Shown: positions 11,357-20,252 of the stretch, in pieces
How the letters are laid out: each line of letters opens with the position of its first letter
Numbering within the stretch: position 1 is the first letter of the stretch
Assembly (NCBI RefSeq): GCF_937425535.1
Contig: NZ_OW485601.1
Location: 2,587,501-2,651,500 of the forward strand
Direction of reading: 5' to 3'
Length of the DNA: 64,000 bases
Source of the DNA: Rhodovastum atsumiense
GTDB lineage: Bacteria; Pseudomonadota; Alphaproteobacteria; Acetobacterales; Acetobacteraceae
Program-made: the position numbers and the translations under genes
Notes under the pieces: generated by a model
What the model was told of the DNA's origin: nothing
Database searches by the model: none
The model's input: only the letters and a program-made list of their open reading frames with translations

Positions 11357-12000
11357 GCGCAGGCGGAAAAACCTGGCAGCCATTGCTGCTCAGTTTCAAC
11401 GCTGGTTTCGTCGATACGGCCGGATTCCTGACCCTGCACGGACTGTTCACCGCGCATGTCACCGGCAATTTCGTCACCTTCGGGGCGGCGCTGACGCAGG
11501 GGGGATCCGGTATCGTCGCCAAGCTGCTCGCTTTGCCGGTCTTCTGTGCCGTGGTGATGGCGGCCCGGCTGATGGCGGGCGCGGCCGGGCTCCGGCCCCT
11601 GCTCATCGTGAAGATCGTGCTGCTCGTGCTGGCCGCCGCCGTCCTGATTGGTTTCGGTCCCTTCCCGGACGCCGATCGCCCGGCGCCGCTGCTCGGCGGC
11701 ATGTTGCTGGTCTCGGCGATGGCGCTGCAGAATGCGATGCAGCGCATTCACCTCACGGCGCTGCCGCCCAGCACGCTGATGACCGGCAACACCACGCAGA
11801 TCATCATCGATCTGGCCGATGCGTGGCGCGGTCTGCCAGGAGAGGCGGAGCGGCGCCAGCGTCTGCGGCGCCTGGGCGGCAGTGTTGCCGGTTTTGCCGC
11901 GGGCTGCCTGACGGCGGCCCTGGCTCTCATGTTGGCCGGGCTGTGGGCGTTTCTTCTGCCACCCGTGCTCGGCCTGCTGGTTCTGCTGGCCGTGATGTGA
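11353..12000 (+). CDS. DUF1275 (YoaK-like) membrane protein
   Basis: A 215-residue integral membrane protein of the DUF1275/YoaK family. It has about six hydrophobic segments and family motifs near the first helix (NAGFVDTAGFLTLHGLFTAH, VTGNFVTFGAAL) and the middle (ALQNAMQRIH, TLMTGNTTQIIID). The function of the family is unknown. The start overlaps the DoxX stop by four bases. It ends 12 bp before the convergent cobJ gene. Confidence 0.9.
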   Translation: MSAGGKTWQPLLLSFNAGFVDTAGFLTLHGLFTAHVTGNFVTFGAALTQGGSGIVAKLLALPVFCAVVMAARLMAGAAGLRPLLIVKIVLLVLAAAVLIGFGPFPDADRPAPLLGGMLLVSAMALQNAMQRIHLTALPPSTLMTGNTTQIIIDLADAWRGLPGEAERRQRLRRLGGSVAGFAAGCLTAALALMLAGLWAFLLPPVLGLLVLLAVM

Positions 12001-12012
12001 AATGCGGCTCCC

Positions 12013-13125
12013 TCACGCTTCGTGCCAGCGCGGCGTGTACACCCAGGTCTTGCCGTCCCGGCGCGGCAGCACCCGCGTGGTGGAGGAGCCGACGATCACC
12101 ACGGTGCGCATGTCCACCATGTCGCTCCGCACCTCGCCCAGACGGGTGGTTGTCAGGCTCTCGCCGGGCCGGCCGATATCGCGTCCGAGCACCACCGGCG
12201 TGGCGGCGTCGCGGATTTGGCGCAGCACCTCGAAGGCCCGGTCGAGTTGCCAGGGCCGGGCGCGCGAGATCGGGTTGTAGAGCGCCAGCACCAGATCGGC
12301 GCCGGCTGCCGCGGCGAGGCGGCGCTCGATCGTCGCCCAGGATTTGAGGTTGTCGGACAGCGAGATCACGCAGAAATCGTGCCCGAGCGGCGCGCCGGCG
12401 CGCGCGGCGGCGGCCTGGGCGGCGGAAATGCCGGGCAGCACGACCAGATCCACCTGTCCCCAGGCGGGGTCATCGCCGCGTTCCAGCGCCTCGAACAGCG
12501 CCGCGGCCATGGCGAAGATGCCGGGATCGCCCGAGGACACGACCACGACGTGCCGGCCGGCGGCGGCCAGCGCGAAGGCGTGGCGGGCGCGGTCGAGTTC
12601 CTCGCGGTTGTCGGAGACATGCACCGTCTGGTCGGGACGGAACGGCCCGGCCATCCGCACATAGGGAATGTAGCCAAGGATATCCTGCGCGCGGTCCAGT
12701 TCGGCGCGCACCTCGGGTGCCATCAGCCCGGCCTTGCCCGGCCCCAGCCCGACCACGGCCAGTCGCCCGGGGACCGGGGCGGGCGGGGTTCCCGAGGTGA
12801 TGGCGGCAGTGATGCCAAGCGCCGCCCCGATCTGCCGTGCCAGTTCGTCGCCGCCGGCCCGGGCGCCGCACAGCGGCACCACCGCCCGGCCGTTTTCGGC
12901 CACCACCACCACCGGCGCAGTGTCCGGGCCGGGTTGCACCGCCTGCGCCACATCTTCCAGCGGCCCCAGCGCCACCAGCGTCGTGCCGGCAGTGGACAGG
13001 CGGCGCAGCAACGCACCGAACGCATCCGGGGAAGCGGGGGCGAGCAACTCCGCGTCCGGACAGGCCGCGAGCAGGCGTTGCGCCACCGCTTCCCCGGCCG
13101 CGCCGCGCCGGACGATCGCCAGCAT
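12013..13125 (-). CDS. cobJ: Precorrin-3B C17-methyltransferase with CbiG-N-like N-terminal extension
   Basis: A 370-residue two-domain protein. Residues 121-370 are CobJ: VVGLGPG (124-130), LGYIPYV, SSGDPGIFAMA, LPGISAAQAAAARAGAPLGHD and VLGRDIGRPGE match the SAM-dependent tetrapyrrole methyltransferase that methylates C17 and contracts the ring in aerobic cobalamin synthesis. Residues 1-115 resemble the N-terminal part of CbiG, with the hallmark VPLCGARAGGDELARQIG. CbiG itself acts in the anaerobic pathway. A plain CobJ is about 250 residues, so this is a fusion. It starts directly after the cobH stop with no gap, indicating one operon. No cobalamin riboswitch was recognised upstream. Confidence 0.9.
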   Translation of the reverse strand: MLAIVRRGAAGEAVAQRLLAACPDAELLAPASPDAFGALLRRLSTAGTTLVALGPLEDVAQAVQPGPDTAPVVVVAENGRAVVPLCGARAGGDELARQIGAALGITAAITSGTPPAPVPGRLAVVGLGPGKAGLMAPEVRAELDRAQDILGYIPYVRMAGPFRPDQTVHVSDNREELDRARHAFALAAAGRHVVVVSSGDPGIFAMAAALFEALERGDDPAWGQVDLVVLPGISAAQAAAARAGAPLGHDFCVISLSDNLKSWATIERRLAAAAGADLVLALYNPISRARPWQLDRAFEVLRQIRDAATPVVLGRDIGRPGESLTTTRLGEVRSDMVDMRTVVIVGSSTTRVLPRRDGKTWVYTPRWHEA

Positions 13126-13752
13126 CTATTCGCGCTCCGTGGCCAGCGCGTTGACGGCGGCACCGACCATGGCGCTGCCGCCGCGCCGGCCGCGCACCAC
13201 GACGAAGGGCACGCCCCGGCTGTCTTCCGCCAGTGCCGCCTTTGATTCGGCGGCGCCGACGAAACCCACCGGGAAGCCCAGGATCAACGCCGGCCGTGGC
13301 GCCCCGGCATCGAGCAGCTCCAGCAAGCGGAACAGCGCCGTGGGGGCGTTGCCAATCGCTACCACGGCGCCGGCGAGCCGCGGCCGCCACAGATCCACCG
13401 CTGCCGCCGATCGGGTATTGTCGATTTGCCGTGCCAGTTCCGGTACCGCCGGGTCGTTGAGCGTGCAGATGACGTCGTTATTGGCCGGCAGCCGGCTGCG
13501 GGTGATTCCCATCTCCACCATGCGGCAGTCGCACAGCACTGGCGCCCCGGCCGCCAGCGCCGCGCGCCCGGCCGCGCCGGCCCCGGGGGAGAACACCAGG
13601 TCGTCGATCACGTCCGGCATGCCGCAGGCATGCGCGACCCGCACCGCCAGTTTTTCCAGGTCGGCGGGGATGCGCGAAAGGTCGGCCTCGGCGCGGATGA
13701 TGGCGAAGGAGCGGGCGTAGATGTCGGCGGCGTCGCGGCGGTACTCGATCAT
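13126..13752 (-). CDS. cobH: Precorrin-8X methylmutase
   Basis: A 208-residue CobH/CbiC enzyme, which moves a methyl group from C11 to C12 of precorrin-8X to give hydrogenobyrinic acid. The N-terminus [19 protein letters not shown] is characteristic. The catalytic histidine is in [11 protein letters not shown], and [15 protein letters not shown] and [13 protein letters not shown] are also conserved. The ATG at 13752 was chosen because it aligns with known CobH starts and has AAGG upstream; ten more upstream codons are open. It is the first gene of the cobH-cobJ unit and divergent from cobL. Confidence 0.93.
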   Translation of the reverse strand: MIEYRRDAADIYARSFAIIRAEADLSRIPADLEKLAVRVAHACGMPDVIDDLVFSPGAGAAGRAALAAGAPVLCDCRMVEMGITRSRLPANNDVICTLNDPAVPELARQIDNTRSAAAVDLWRPRLAGAVVAIGNAPTALFRLLELLDAGAPRPALILGFPVGFVGAAESKAALAEDSRGVPFVVVRGRRGGSAMVGAAVNALATERE

Positions 13753-13880
13753 GGTGGCCTTGCTCGGGAGAGAAGGGGACAACGCGTCCTGCCCGAAATA
13801 CCCCGATCTGGACAGCCCGTCTTGCGGGCGGGCTGCCTTGCCCTATGACAGCGCCGCGACGGCGGACGGGAGAGCGGCGC
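13753..13880. promoter_or_regulatory. cobH/cobL divergent promoter region
   Basis: A 128-bp divergent gap. It contains an imperfectly loaded stem-loop, CAGCCCG (13813-13819) with CGGGCTG (13829-13835) around a 9-base loop, on the cobL side. I do not recognise a B12-box or the conserved core of a cobalamin riboswitch here. The hairpin could be a leader structure or incidental. Confidence 0.3.
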
Positions 13881-15086
13881 ATGCCGGCATGGCTGACGGT
13901 GGTGGGGATCGGCGAGGACGGGCCGGAGGGCCTCGGCGCCGAGGCGCGCGGGGCCATCGCCGCGGCGCGGGTGCTGGTGGGCGGCGCCCGCCATCTCGCC
14001 ATGGTGCCGCCGGCGGCCGGGCAGGAGCGGCTGGAATGGCCGCGTCCCTTCGATGTCGGCGCCGTGCTGACCCGGCGCGGCACGCCGGTCTGCGTGCTGG
14101 CGAGCGGCGACCCGATGCTGTTCGGCGTCGGTGCGGTGCTGGCACGGCAGGTCCCGGCCGAGGAGATGCGTATCCTGCCAGCTCCCTCGGCCTTTTCCCT
14201 GGCGGCGGCGCGGCTGGGTTGGCCGCTGCAGGACGTGGTCCCGCTGAGCGTGACTGGCCGGCCGCTGGCGGCGGTGCTGCGGCATGCGTACCCGGGCGCG
14301 CGCTGGCTGGTGCTGGCGGCCGATGGCGGCACGCCCGCCGCCCTGGCGGCGCTGCTTGCCGCCCATGGTTTCGGGGCCAGCCGGCTGGAGGTGCTGGAGC
14401 ACATGGGCGGCGCGCAGGAGCGTCGGCATGGTGGCATCGCCGCGGAATGGACCCTGCCGCGCTGTGCGGAGCTCAACGTGATTGCCGTGGAATGCCGGGC
14501 GGATGCGGCAGTGACCGGCTGGTCCGGACTGGCCGGGTTGCCCGACGGCGCCTTCCGCCATGACGGGCAGCTCACCAAGCGCGACGTGCGGGCGGTGACG
14601 CTCGCGCATCTGGCGCCACTGCCCGGCGAGCTGCTGTGGGATGTCGGCGCGGGATGCGGCTCGATCGGCATCGAGTGGATGCGCAGCCATCCGGCCTGCC
14701 GGGCGATCGCCATCGAGGCGAACGAGGCGCGCCAGGCCCTGATCACCCATAACCGGGAGGCGCTCGGCGTGCCCGGTCTGCACCTCGTCGCCGGTCGCGC
14801 GCCCGAGGCGCTGGCGGACCTGCCGGTGCCGCAGGCGGTCTTTATCGGTGGCGGCCTGACCGTGGCGGGAGTGGTGGACCGGTGCTGGGACGCCTTGCCC
14901 CCCGGCGGTCGGCTGGTCGCCAATGCCGTGACCCTGCAGAGCGAGGCGGCCCTGGTATCCTGGCGGGAGCGGTTGGGCGGGGACCTGACCCGGCTGTCGG
15001 TCGCGCACACCACGCCGGTCGGGCGGTTCGATGCCTGGCGCTGTGCCATGCCGGTCACCGTCTGGAGCGTGCGCAAGCCGCATTAG
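13881..15086 (+). CDS. cobL: Precorrin-6Y C5,15-methyltransferase (decarboxylating)
   Basis: A 401-residue bifunctional enzyme that methylates C5 and C15 of precorrin-6Y and removes the C12 acetate carboxyl group. The N-terminal half is a tetrapyrrole methylase ([26 protein letters not shown]). The C-terminal half is a Rossmann methyltransferase/decarboxylase with the SAM motif [13 protein letters not shown] starting at residue 254. The length matches CobL rather than separate CbiE and CbiT. The ATG at 13881 follows GACGGGAGAGC; another in-frame ATG lies at 13845. It is divergent from cobH-cobJ; remaining cob genes must lie elsewhere. Confidence 0.93.
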   Translation: MPAWLTVVGIGEDGPEGLGAEARGAIAAARVLVGGARHLAMVPPAAGQERLEWPRPFDVGAVLTRRGTPVCVLASGDPMLFGVGAVLARQVPAEEMRILPAPSAFSLAAARLGWPLQDVVPLSVTGRPLAAVLRHAYPGARWLVLAADGGTPAALAALLAAHGFGASRLEVLEHMGGAQERRHGGIAAEWTLPRCAELNVIAVECRADAAVTGWSGLAGLPDGAFRHDGQLTKRDVRAVTLAHLAPLPGELLWDVGAGCGSIGIEWMRSHPACRAIAIEANEARQALITHNREALGVPGLHLVAGRAPEALADLPVPQAVFIGGGLTVAGVVDRCWDALPPGGRLVANAVTLQSEAALVSWRERLGGDLTRLSVAHTTPVGRFDAWRCAMPVTVWSVRKPH

Positions 15087-15159
15087 CGGAGCCCCTGGCG
15101 CGGGGTGGGTTACGCCCCGTATGTCAAGGATGGTTACGAAACGATCAATTGCGACACTT

Positions 15160-15174
15160 TGGGCATGGCTGTGC
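15160..15174 (+). promoter_or_regulatory. Possible sigma-54 promoter for glnK-amtB (weak)
   Basis: TGGGCATGGCTGTGC has GG and GC dinucleotides with the 10-base spacing of a -24/-12 promoter, 140 bases before glnK. Matches to the wider consensus are only partial, and the segment also forms a GGGCA/TGCCC hairpin. It is offered because PII-amtB operons are often NtrC/sigma-54 dependent. Confidence 0.25.
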
Positions 15175-15289
15175 CCATTTCCTGCGCGGATATGTGCGCT
15201 TTCAGCCGGCATCGCCGCGAAAATCAGCCGGAATGCATCCTTTTTGATTGCGGTACGGTCATTGCAGTGAAATTTTTCGACTGCGGTGA

Positions 15290-15652
<363 letters not shown>

Positions 15653-15671
15653 GAGAAAAAAGGCGACCGTG

Positions 15672-17012
15672 ATGTCTCTGCTTCGCAAGACCGGCCTGGG
15701 TCTCGCCCTCGCCGGGCTGCCTTTCGTCACTGCCACCCATGCTTTCGCCCAGGCCGCCGACGCGGCCGCACCGGCAACGCCCGCCCCCGCGCTCAATGTC
15801 GGCGATACCGCGTGGATGCTGACCTCCGCGGTGCTGGTGCTGATGATGCTGGTGCCCGGGCTGGCGCTGTTCTATGGCGGCATGGTCCGCAAGAAGAACG
15901 TGCTGGCCGTGCTGATGCAGTCCTTCTTCGGGGCGGGCCTGCTGTCCCTGCTGTGGGTGGTGGCCGGCTATTCCATCGCCTTCACCGAAGGCAATGCCTT
16001 CTTCGGCGGCTTTTCCAAGCTGCTGCTGTCCGGCATCGCCCCGGATACGCTGGCGCCGCTCGCTCCGACGATCCCCGAAACCGTCTACGTGATGTTCCAG
16101 CTCACCTTCGCGATCATCACCGCGGTGATCATCCTGGGGGGGCCGGCCGACCGCATGAAGTTCTCGGCGGCGATGATCTTCATCTCGGCCTGGGTGCTGC
16201 TGGTCTATGCCCCGGTGGCGCACATGGTCTGGGGGCCGGGGGGGCTGCTGGCCGATGCCGGCGTGCTGGACTTCGCCGGCGGCACCGTGGTGCACATCAA
16301 CTCCGGCGTCGCCGGGCTGGTGGCCGCGCTGGTGGTCGGCAAGCGGGCCGGGCTCAATTCGGAGAGCATGGCGCCGCACAATGTCGGCCTGACCATGATC
16401 GGCGGCTCGCTGCTGTGGGTGGGCTGGTTCGGCTTCAACGCCGGCTCCGCGCTCACCGCCGGCACCGGCGCGGGCATGGCGATGATCAACACTCATGTGG
16501 CGACCTCGGCGGCCATCGTTTCCTGGACCGCGGCCGAATGGGCGATCCGCGGCAAGCCGAGCCTGCTCGGCGCGGTGTCGGGTGCGGTCGCGGGGCTGGT
16601 GGTGATCACCCCGGCCTGCGGCTTCGTCACCGTCACCGGGGCGCTGCTGATGGGGCTTGCCGGCGGTGCGGTGTGCTACTGGAGCGTCAGCACCCTCAAG
16701 CGCTGGTGCGGCTATGACGATGCGCTCGACGCCTGGGGCGTGCATGGCGTGGGCGGCATCCTCGGCGCGCTGCTGACCGGCGTGTTCGCGGTGGCGGCGA
16801 TCGGCGGGGCCGGCAAGTCCGGCCTGATCGACGGCAATCCCGGCCAGCTGGTCCTGCAGGTCGCCGGCGTGGCCATGACCCTCGCCTGGTCGGGCAGCAT
16901 CAGCTACGTCGTGCTGAAGCTGATCGACTGGACCATCGGGCTTCGGGTCGGCGACGAGGTGGAGGTCGAGGGCCTCGATCTCGCCCTGCACGGCGAGACC
17001 GTCCGCGACTGA
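15672..17012 (+). CDS. amtB: Ammonium transporter
   Basis: A 446-residue Amt/Rh channel with a signal peptide (cleavage near residue 27, THAFAQA) and eleven membrane helices. The pore twin histidines are H208 (TVVHINSG) and H358 (WGVHGVGG). ALFYGGMVRKKN and FGFNAGSAL are typical family motifs. The frame is open far upstream through glnK, but the signal peptide fixes the start at the ATG at 15672. It is cotranscribed with glnK and followed by an intrinsic terminator. Confidence 0.95.
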   Translation: MSLLRKTGLGLALAGLPFVTATHAFAQAADAAAPATPAPALNVGDTAWMLTSAVLVLMMLVPGLALFYGGMVRKKNVLAVLMQSFFGAGLLSLLWVVAGYSIAFTEGNAFFGGFSKLLLSGIAPDTLAPLAPTIPETVYVMFQLTFAIITAVIILGGPADRMKFSAAMIFISAWVLLVYAPVAHMVWGPGGLLADAGVLDFAGGTVVHINSGVAGLVAALVVGKRAGLNSESMAPHNVGLTMIGGSLLWVGWFGFNAGSALTAGTGAGMAMINTHVATSAAIVSWTAAEWAIRGKPSLLGAVSGAVAGLVVITPACGFVTVTGALLMGLAGGAVCYWSVSTLKRWCGYDDALDAWGVHGVGGILGALLTGVFAVAAIGGAGKSGLIDGNPGQLVLQVAGVAMTLAWSGSISYVVLKLIDWTIGLRVGDEVEVEGLDLALHGETVRD

Positions 17013-17041
17013 GCGCGATCCGTCCGTCGCGTGCGGCGCAG

Positions 17042-17066
17042 CGCCGGGCCTCGTGCCCGGCGTTTT
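17042..17066 (+). terminator. Intrinsic terminator of glnK-amtB
   Basis: An 8-bp GC-rich stem, CGCCGGGC (17042-17049) with GCCCGGCG (17055-17062), has a 5-base loop and is followed directly by TTTT. It lies 30 bp after the amtB stop. Confidence 0.85.
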
Positions 17067-17084
17067 GCGTTCCGGCCGCGGCGA

Positions 17085-17140
17085 TTGCTGCTGCCGGCGT
17101 TGTTTCCTATAGTTGGTGTCCAATTGCCCCCGAGGAAACA
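17085..17140 (+). promoter_or_regulatory. Sigma-70 promoter and operator-like palindromes before the XRE-cupin gene
   Basis: TTGCTG (17085-17090) and TATAGT (17108-17113) are separated by 17 bases, a good sigma-70 pair. A palindrome TTGG-TGT-CCAA (17113-17123) overlaps the expected transcription start. An outer inverted repeat TGTTTCC (17101-17107)/GGAAACA (17134-17140) brackets it and includes the ribosome binding site. The layout suggests autoregulation. Confidence 0.55.
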
Positions 17141-17767
17141 ATGAACGACTTCCAGCAGAATCCCCATGCGTTGTCAGGGGCGCGTGAGCACCGGCTGGAA
17201 GTGGCCATTGGCCAGCAGGTGCGCGAGTACCGCACCCGGCTCGGCATGACGGTGGCGGATCTGGGCCGGCAGGCCGGGCTGTCGGCGGGGATGCTCTCGA
17301 AGATCGAGAACGGCGTGACCTCGCCGTCGCTGTCCACGCTGCAGGCGCTGTCGCGGGCGCTGAACGTGCCGGTGACGGCGTTCTTCCGCAAGTTCGAGGA
17401 GCAGCGCGACGCCACCTTCGTCAAGGCCGGGGAGGGGCTGGCGATCGAGCGGCGCGGCACCCGGGCCGGGCACCAGTACCAGTTGCTCGGCCACACCATC
17501 GGCAGCAAGTCGGTGGTGGTGGAGCCCTATCTGGTGACGCTGACGGAAACCTCCGACGTGTTCCCCGTCTTCCAGCATTCCGGTCTGGAATTCATCTACC
17601 TGCTGGAAGGCGAGGTCAGCTATCGCCACGCCGACAAGCTGTACAACATGCAGCCTGGGGACTCGCTGTTCTTCGATGCCGATGCGCCGCACGGCCCCGA
17701 GGAACTGCACCGCCTGCCGATCCGCCTGCTGTCGGTGATCGTGTATTCCCGCCAGGAAGAAGGCTGA
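17141..17767 (+). CDS. XRE-family regulator with C-terminal cupin
   Basis: A 208-residue regulator. Residues 24-78 form an XRE helix-turn-helix (VREYRTRLGMTVADLGRQAG, LSAGMLSKIENG, SPSLSTLQALSRAL). Residues about 125-200 are a cupin that probably binds a small ligand (HSGLEFIYLLEGEVSYRH, MQPGDSLFFDADAPHGP). Members often control amino acid, polyamine or methylated-amine metabolism. GAGGAAAC precedes the ATG. It lies between glnK-amtB and the purU-glnT-glx genes, and its own promoter and the glnT/glxB region both carry TTTCC/GGAAA repeats, so regulating that cluster is plausible but unproven. Confidence 0.9.
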   Translation: MNDFQQNPHALSGAREHRLEVAIGQQVREYRTRLGMTVADLGRQAGLSAGMLSKIENGVTSPSLSTLQALSRALNVPVTAFFRKFEEQRDATFVKAGEGLAIERRGTRAGHQYQLLGHTIGSKSVVVEPYLVTLTETSDVFPVFQHSGLEFIYLLEGEVSYRHADKLYNMQPGDSLFFDADAPHGPEELHRLPIRLLSVIVYSRQEEG

Positions 17768-17778
17768 TTGTTCCGGTT

Positions 17779-18645
17779 CTAGCGGCGGAACACCACGGTC
17801 TTGTTGCCATTGGGCAGCACGCGGTGCTCGATATGGTAGCGCACGGCGCGGGCGAGCACGACGCTTTCGATGTCGCGTCCCAGCGCCACCAACTCGTCGG
17901 GCGTGTGGGTGTGGTCCACACGTTCCACCGCCTGTTCAATGATCGGGCCTTCGTCGAGGTCGGTGGTGACGTAATGCGCGGTGGAGCCGATGATCTTCAC
18001 CCCGCGCGCATGCGCCTGGTGGTACGGCTTCGCGCCCTTGAAGCTCGGCAGGAAGGAATGATGGATGTTGATGCAGCGCCAGGACAGGGCGGCGCACATC
18101 TGCGGCGACAGCACCTGCATGTAGCGCGCCAGCACCACCAGGTCGATGTGCAGCCGGTCCACCATTTCCAGGATGCGGCCTTCCTGCTCGGCACGCGTGT
18201 CCCTGGTCACCGGCAGATGGTGATAGGGAATGCCGTGCCATTCCACCACACGCTGCAGGTCCGGGTGGTTGGACACCACGCCGGGGATCTCCACCGGCAG
18301 CGTGCCGGTACGGTAGCGGTACAGCAGGTCGTTCAGGCAGTGGTCGAATTTGGAAACCAGTAGCAGCAACCTCGGCCGCCGCGTGGCATCGTGGATGTGC
18401 CACTCCATGCCGAAGCGTTCGGCGAAGGGCGCGAACGCGGCTTGCAGCGCCGCGATCGAGGGCATGCCCGGACGTTCCTGGAACACCGTGCGCATGAAGA
18501 AGCGCCCGGTGGCGACATCGCCGAAATGCTCGGATTCGGTGATGAACAGCTCATGGCTGGACAGGAAGCCGGCCACCGCCGCCACGATGCCGGTCGTGTC
18601 CGGGCAGGTGATGGTGAGGATGTAATGCTTGGCAGGCGGCGTCAT
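17779..18645 (-). CDS. purU: Formyltetrahydrofolate deformylase
   Basis: A 288-residue PurU that hydrolyses 10-formyl-THF to formate and THF. An N-terminal ACT domain (about 5-85, ITCPDTTGIVAAVAGFL) is followed by a formyltransferase fold (about 92-285). The catalytic trio is N193, H195 (NIHHSFLPSF) and D231 (TTDLDEGPII), with the same 38-residue N-to-D spacing as in GAR transformylase. It is convergent with the XRE-cupin gene (11-bp gap) and downstream of glnT on the same strand (83-bp gap). Its position next to a glx/glnT module fits C1-unit handling linked to amine metabolism (inference). Confidence 0.94.
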   Translation of the reverse strand: MTPPAKHYILTITCPDTTGIVAAVAGFLSSHELFITESEHFGDVATGRFFMRTVFQERPGMPSIAALQAAFAPFAERFGMEWHIHDATRRPRLLLLVSKFDHCLNDLLYRYRTGTLPVEIPGVVSNHPDLQRVVEWHGIPYHHLPVTRDTRAEQEGRILEMVDRLHIDLVVLARYMQVLSPQMCAALSWRCINIHHSFLPSFKGAKPYHQAHARGVKIIGSTAHYVTTDLDEGPIIEQAVERVDHTHTPDELVALGRDIESVVLARAVRYHIEHRVLPNGNKTVVFRR

Positions 18646-18728
18646 CGCGCGATGGGATCCATGCGAGAGGGGGAAAGCTCACGACGGAAGGGGTGGCGCA
18701 GCGGCGGATTGCCGCCGCGCCGTCCGGG

Positions 18729-20030
18729 TCAGCAGTCGAGCGTGTGGTGGCGTTCCCACGCCGTGGCGTGGCTCATGAACGCGTTCCACTCGGCCAGGCG
18801 CAGTTTGGTGTAGCTGTCCACCACCTCGTTGCCGAAGCCGGCGCGCACGATCTCGGAGGCATCGAACAGCCGCAGGGCATCCAGCAGATTGAGCGGCAGC
18901 CGGCGGACATCCTTCAGGGTGTGACCATCGGTGTACATGTTGATGTCCAGCCGCTTGCCGGGATCGCGCCGGTTGGCGATGCCGTCGAGCCCGGCCAGCA
19001 GCAGCGCCGCCGGCGCAAGATACGGGTTGGTGGCCCCGTCCATCAGGCGGAATTCGAAGCGCCCGGCATCGGGGATGCGCACCATGTGGGTGCGGTTGTT
19101 GCCGGTGTAGGTGATGGTGTTCGGTGACCAGGTCGCTCCCGAGGTGGTGACCGGCGCGTTGATGCGCTTGAAGCTGTTCACCGTGGGATTGAAGATCGCG
19201 CAGAGATCCGCCGCCGAGTGGATCACGCCGCCGAGGAACTGGTAGGCCAGGGTGCTCATGCCCAGCTCGCCGGCCGGGTCGGCGAAGGCGTTTTCCTCGC
19301 CGCGCCAAAGGCTGACATGCATGTGGCAGCCATTGCCGGTGAGGCCGTTGAATGGCTTGGGCATGAAGGTCGCGCGCATGCCGTGCTTCTCGGCCAGCGT
19401 CCTGACCATGTACTTGAAGAAGACGTGCCGGTCGGCGGTGCGCAGAACGTCGTCGTATTCCCAGTTCATCTCGAACTGGCCGTTGGCGTCCTCGTGGTCG
19501 TTCTGATAGGGCTGCCAGCCAAGCTGCAGCATCGCGTCGCAGATTTCCTTGATGAGATCATAGCGCCGCATCAGGGCCATCTGGTCGTAGCAGGGTTTCG
19601 GGTAGTCATCGGCGCCGTCGGCCACCGCGCTGCCGTCCCGGTTCAGCAGGAAGAATTCGCACTCCACGCCCGTCTTCATCTGCAGGCCCAGCGCACGGGC
19701 CTTGGCGATCTGCCGCTGCAACACCTGGCGCGGCGCGTCCGGCACCGGCTGGCCGTCGCAATACAGATCGGCGGCAAGCCAGCCCACTTCAGGCTTCCAG
19801 GGCAACTGGATCAGGCTGGCCGGGTCGGGAATGGCCAGGGTGTCGGGATGGGCCGGCGTCTGGTCCAGATGCGTGGCGAAGCCCGCGAAGCCCGCGCCGT
19901 TCTTCTGCATGCCGGCGATCGCCGCGGCGGGCGCCAGCTTGGCGCGCAGCACGCCGAACAGGTCGACGAAGGAGATCAGGAAATACTGAATGCCGCGTGC
20001 CTGGGCAATCTCGGCAAGGTCCTCTGCCAT
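18729..20030 (-). CDS. glnT: GlnT-type glutamine synthetase / gamma-glutamylmethylamide synthetase family
   Basis: A 433-residue ATP-dependent ligase of the GlnT (GSIII-like)/GMAS family that joins ammonia or a primary amine such as methylamine to glutamate. Active-site segments are KTGVECEFFLL (E123, E125), NDHEDANGQFEMNW (E180, E187), NGCHMHVS (233-240) and RIPDAGRFEFRLMDGATNPY. Whether ammonia or methylamine is the substrate cannot be told from sequence. The ATG at 20030 follows GAGGAG and matches the family N-terminus (LAEIAQARGIQYFLISFVD); an open upstream extension of 54 codons is not conserved. It is divergent from glxB, as in rhizobial and methylotroph glx/mgs loci. Confidence 0.9.
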   Translation of the reverse strand: MAEDLAEIAQARGIQYFLISFVDLFGVLRAKLAPAAAIAGMQKNGAGFAGFATHLDQTPAHPDTLAIPDPASLIQLPWKPEVGWLAADLYCDGQPVPDAPRQVLQRQIAKARALGLQMKTGVECEFFLLNRDGSAVADGADDYPKPCYDQMALMRRYDLIKEICDAMLQLGWQPYQNDHEDANGQFEMNWEYDDVLRTADRHVFFKYMVRTLAEKHGMRATFMPKPFNGLTGNGCHMHVSLWRGEENAFADPAGELGMSTLAYQFLGGVIHSAADLCAIFNPTVNSFKRINAPVTTSGATWSPNTITYTGNNRTHMVRIPDAGRFEFRLMDGATNPYLAPAALLLAGLDGIANRRDPGKRLDINMYTDGHTLKDVRRLPLNLLDALRLFDASEIVRAGFGNEVVDSYTKLRLAEWNAFMSHATAWERHHTLDC

Positions 20031-20126
20031 CGGAGCTCCTCTGCTCAGCAGTTGCCGCGGGAATGGGCGCTTTGGAATTATCACGGGCACCGTATGGCAT
20101 GATTTGCCTCGTTTCAACCCAGAAGA

Positions 20127-20185
20127 AAGAATTTTTCCGCAGAGGATACAGAAAAGAGGCAATTTTCCCCTCAGGAAAAATTCTT
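20127..20185. promoter_or_regulatory. Perfect 12-bp inverted repeat in the glnT/glxB divergent region
   Basis: AAGAATTTTTCC (20127-20138) and GGAAAAATTCTT (20174-20185) are exact inverted copies separated by 35 bases. A third related half-site, AATTTTCC (20161-20168), faces the right arm across five bases. The block is AT-rich compared with its surroundings and is central to the 222-bp divergent gap, as expected for an operator pair controlling both directions. The remaining gap contains the two ribosome binding sites only. Confidence 0.6.
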
Positions 20186-20252
20186 GATCCACAGGATTGA
20201 CCGGCGCGTCGGAATGTTGCTAGCCTCGGGGCTCGCGCAAGGAGGGACGGTG

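Noticed and set aside
13753-13880. Cobalamin riboswitch before the cob genes
   Set aside because: The 128-bp gap lacks a B12-box-like core and is too short for a full element plus promoter on both sides.
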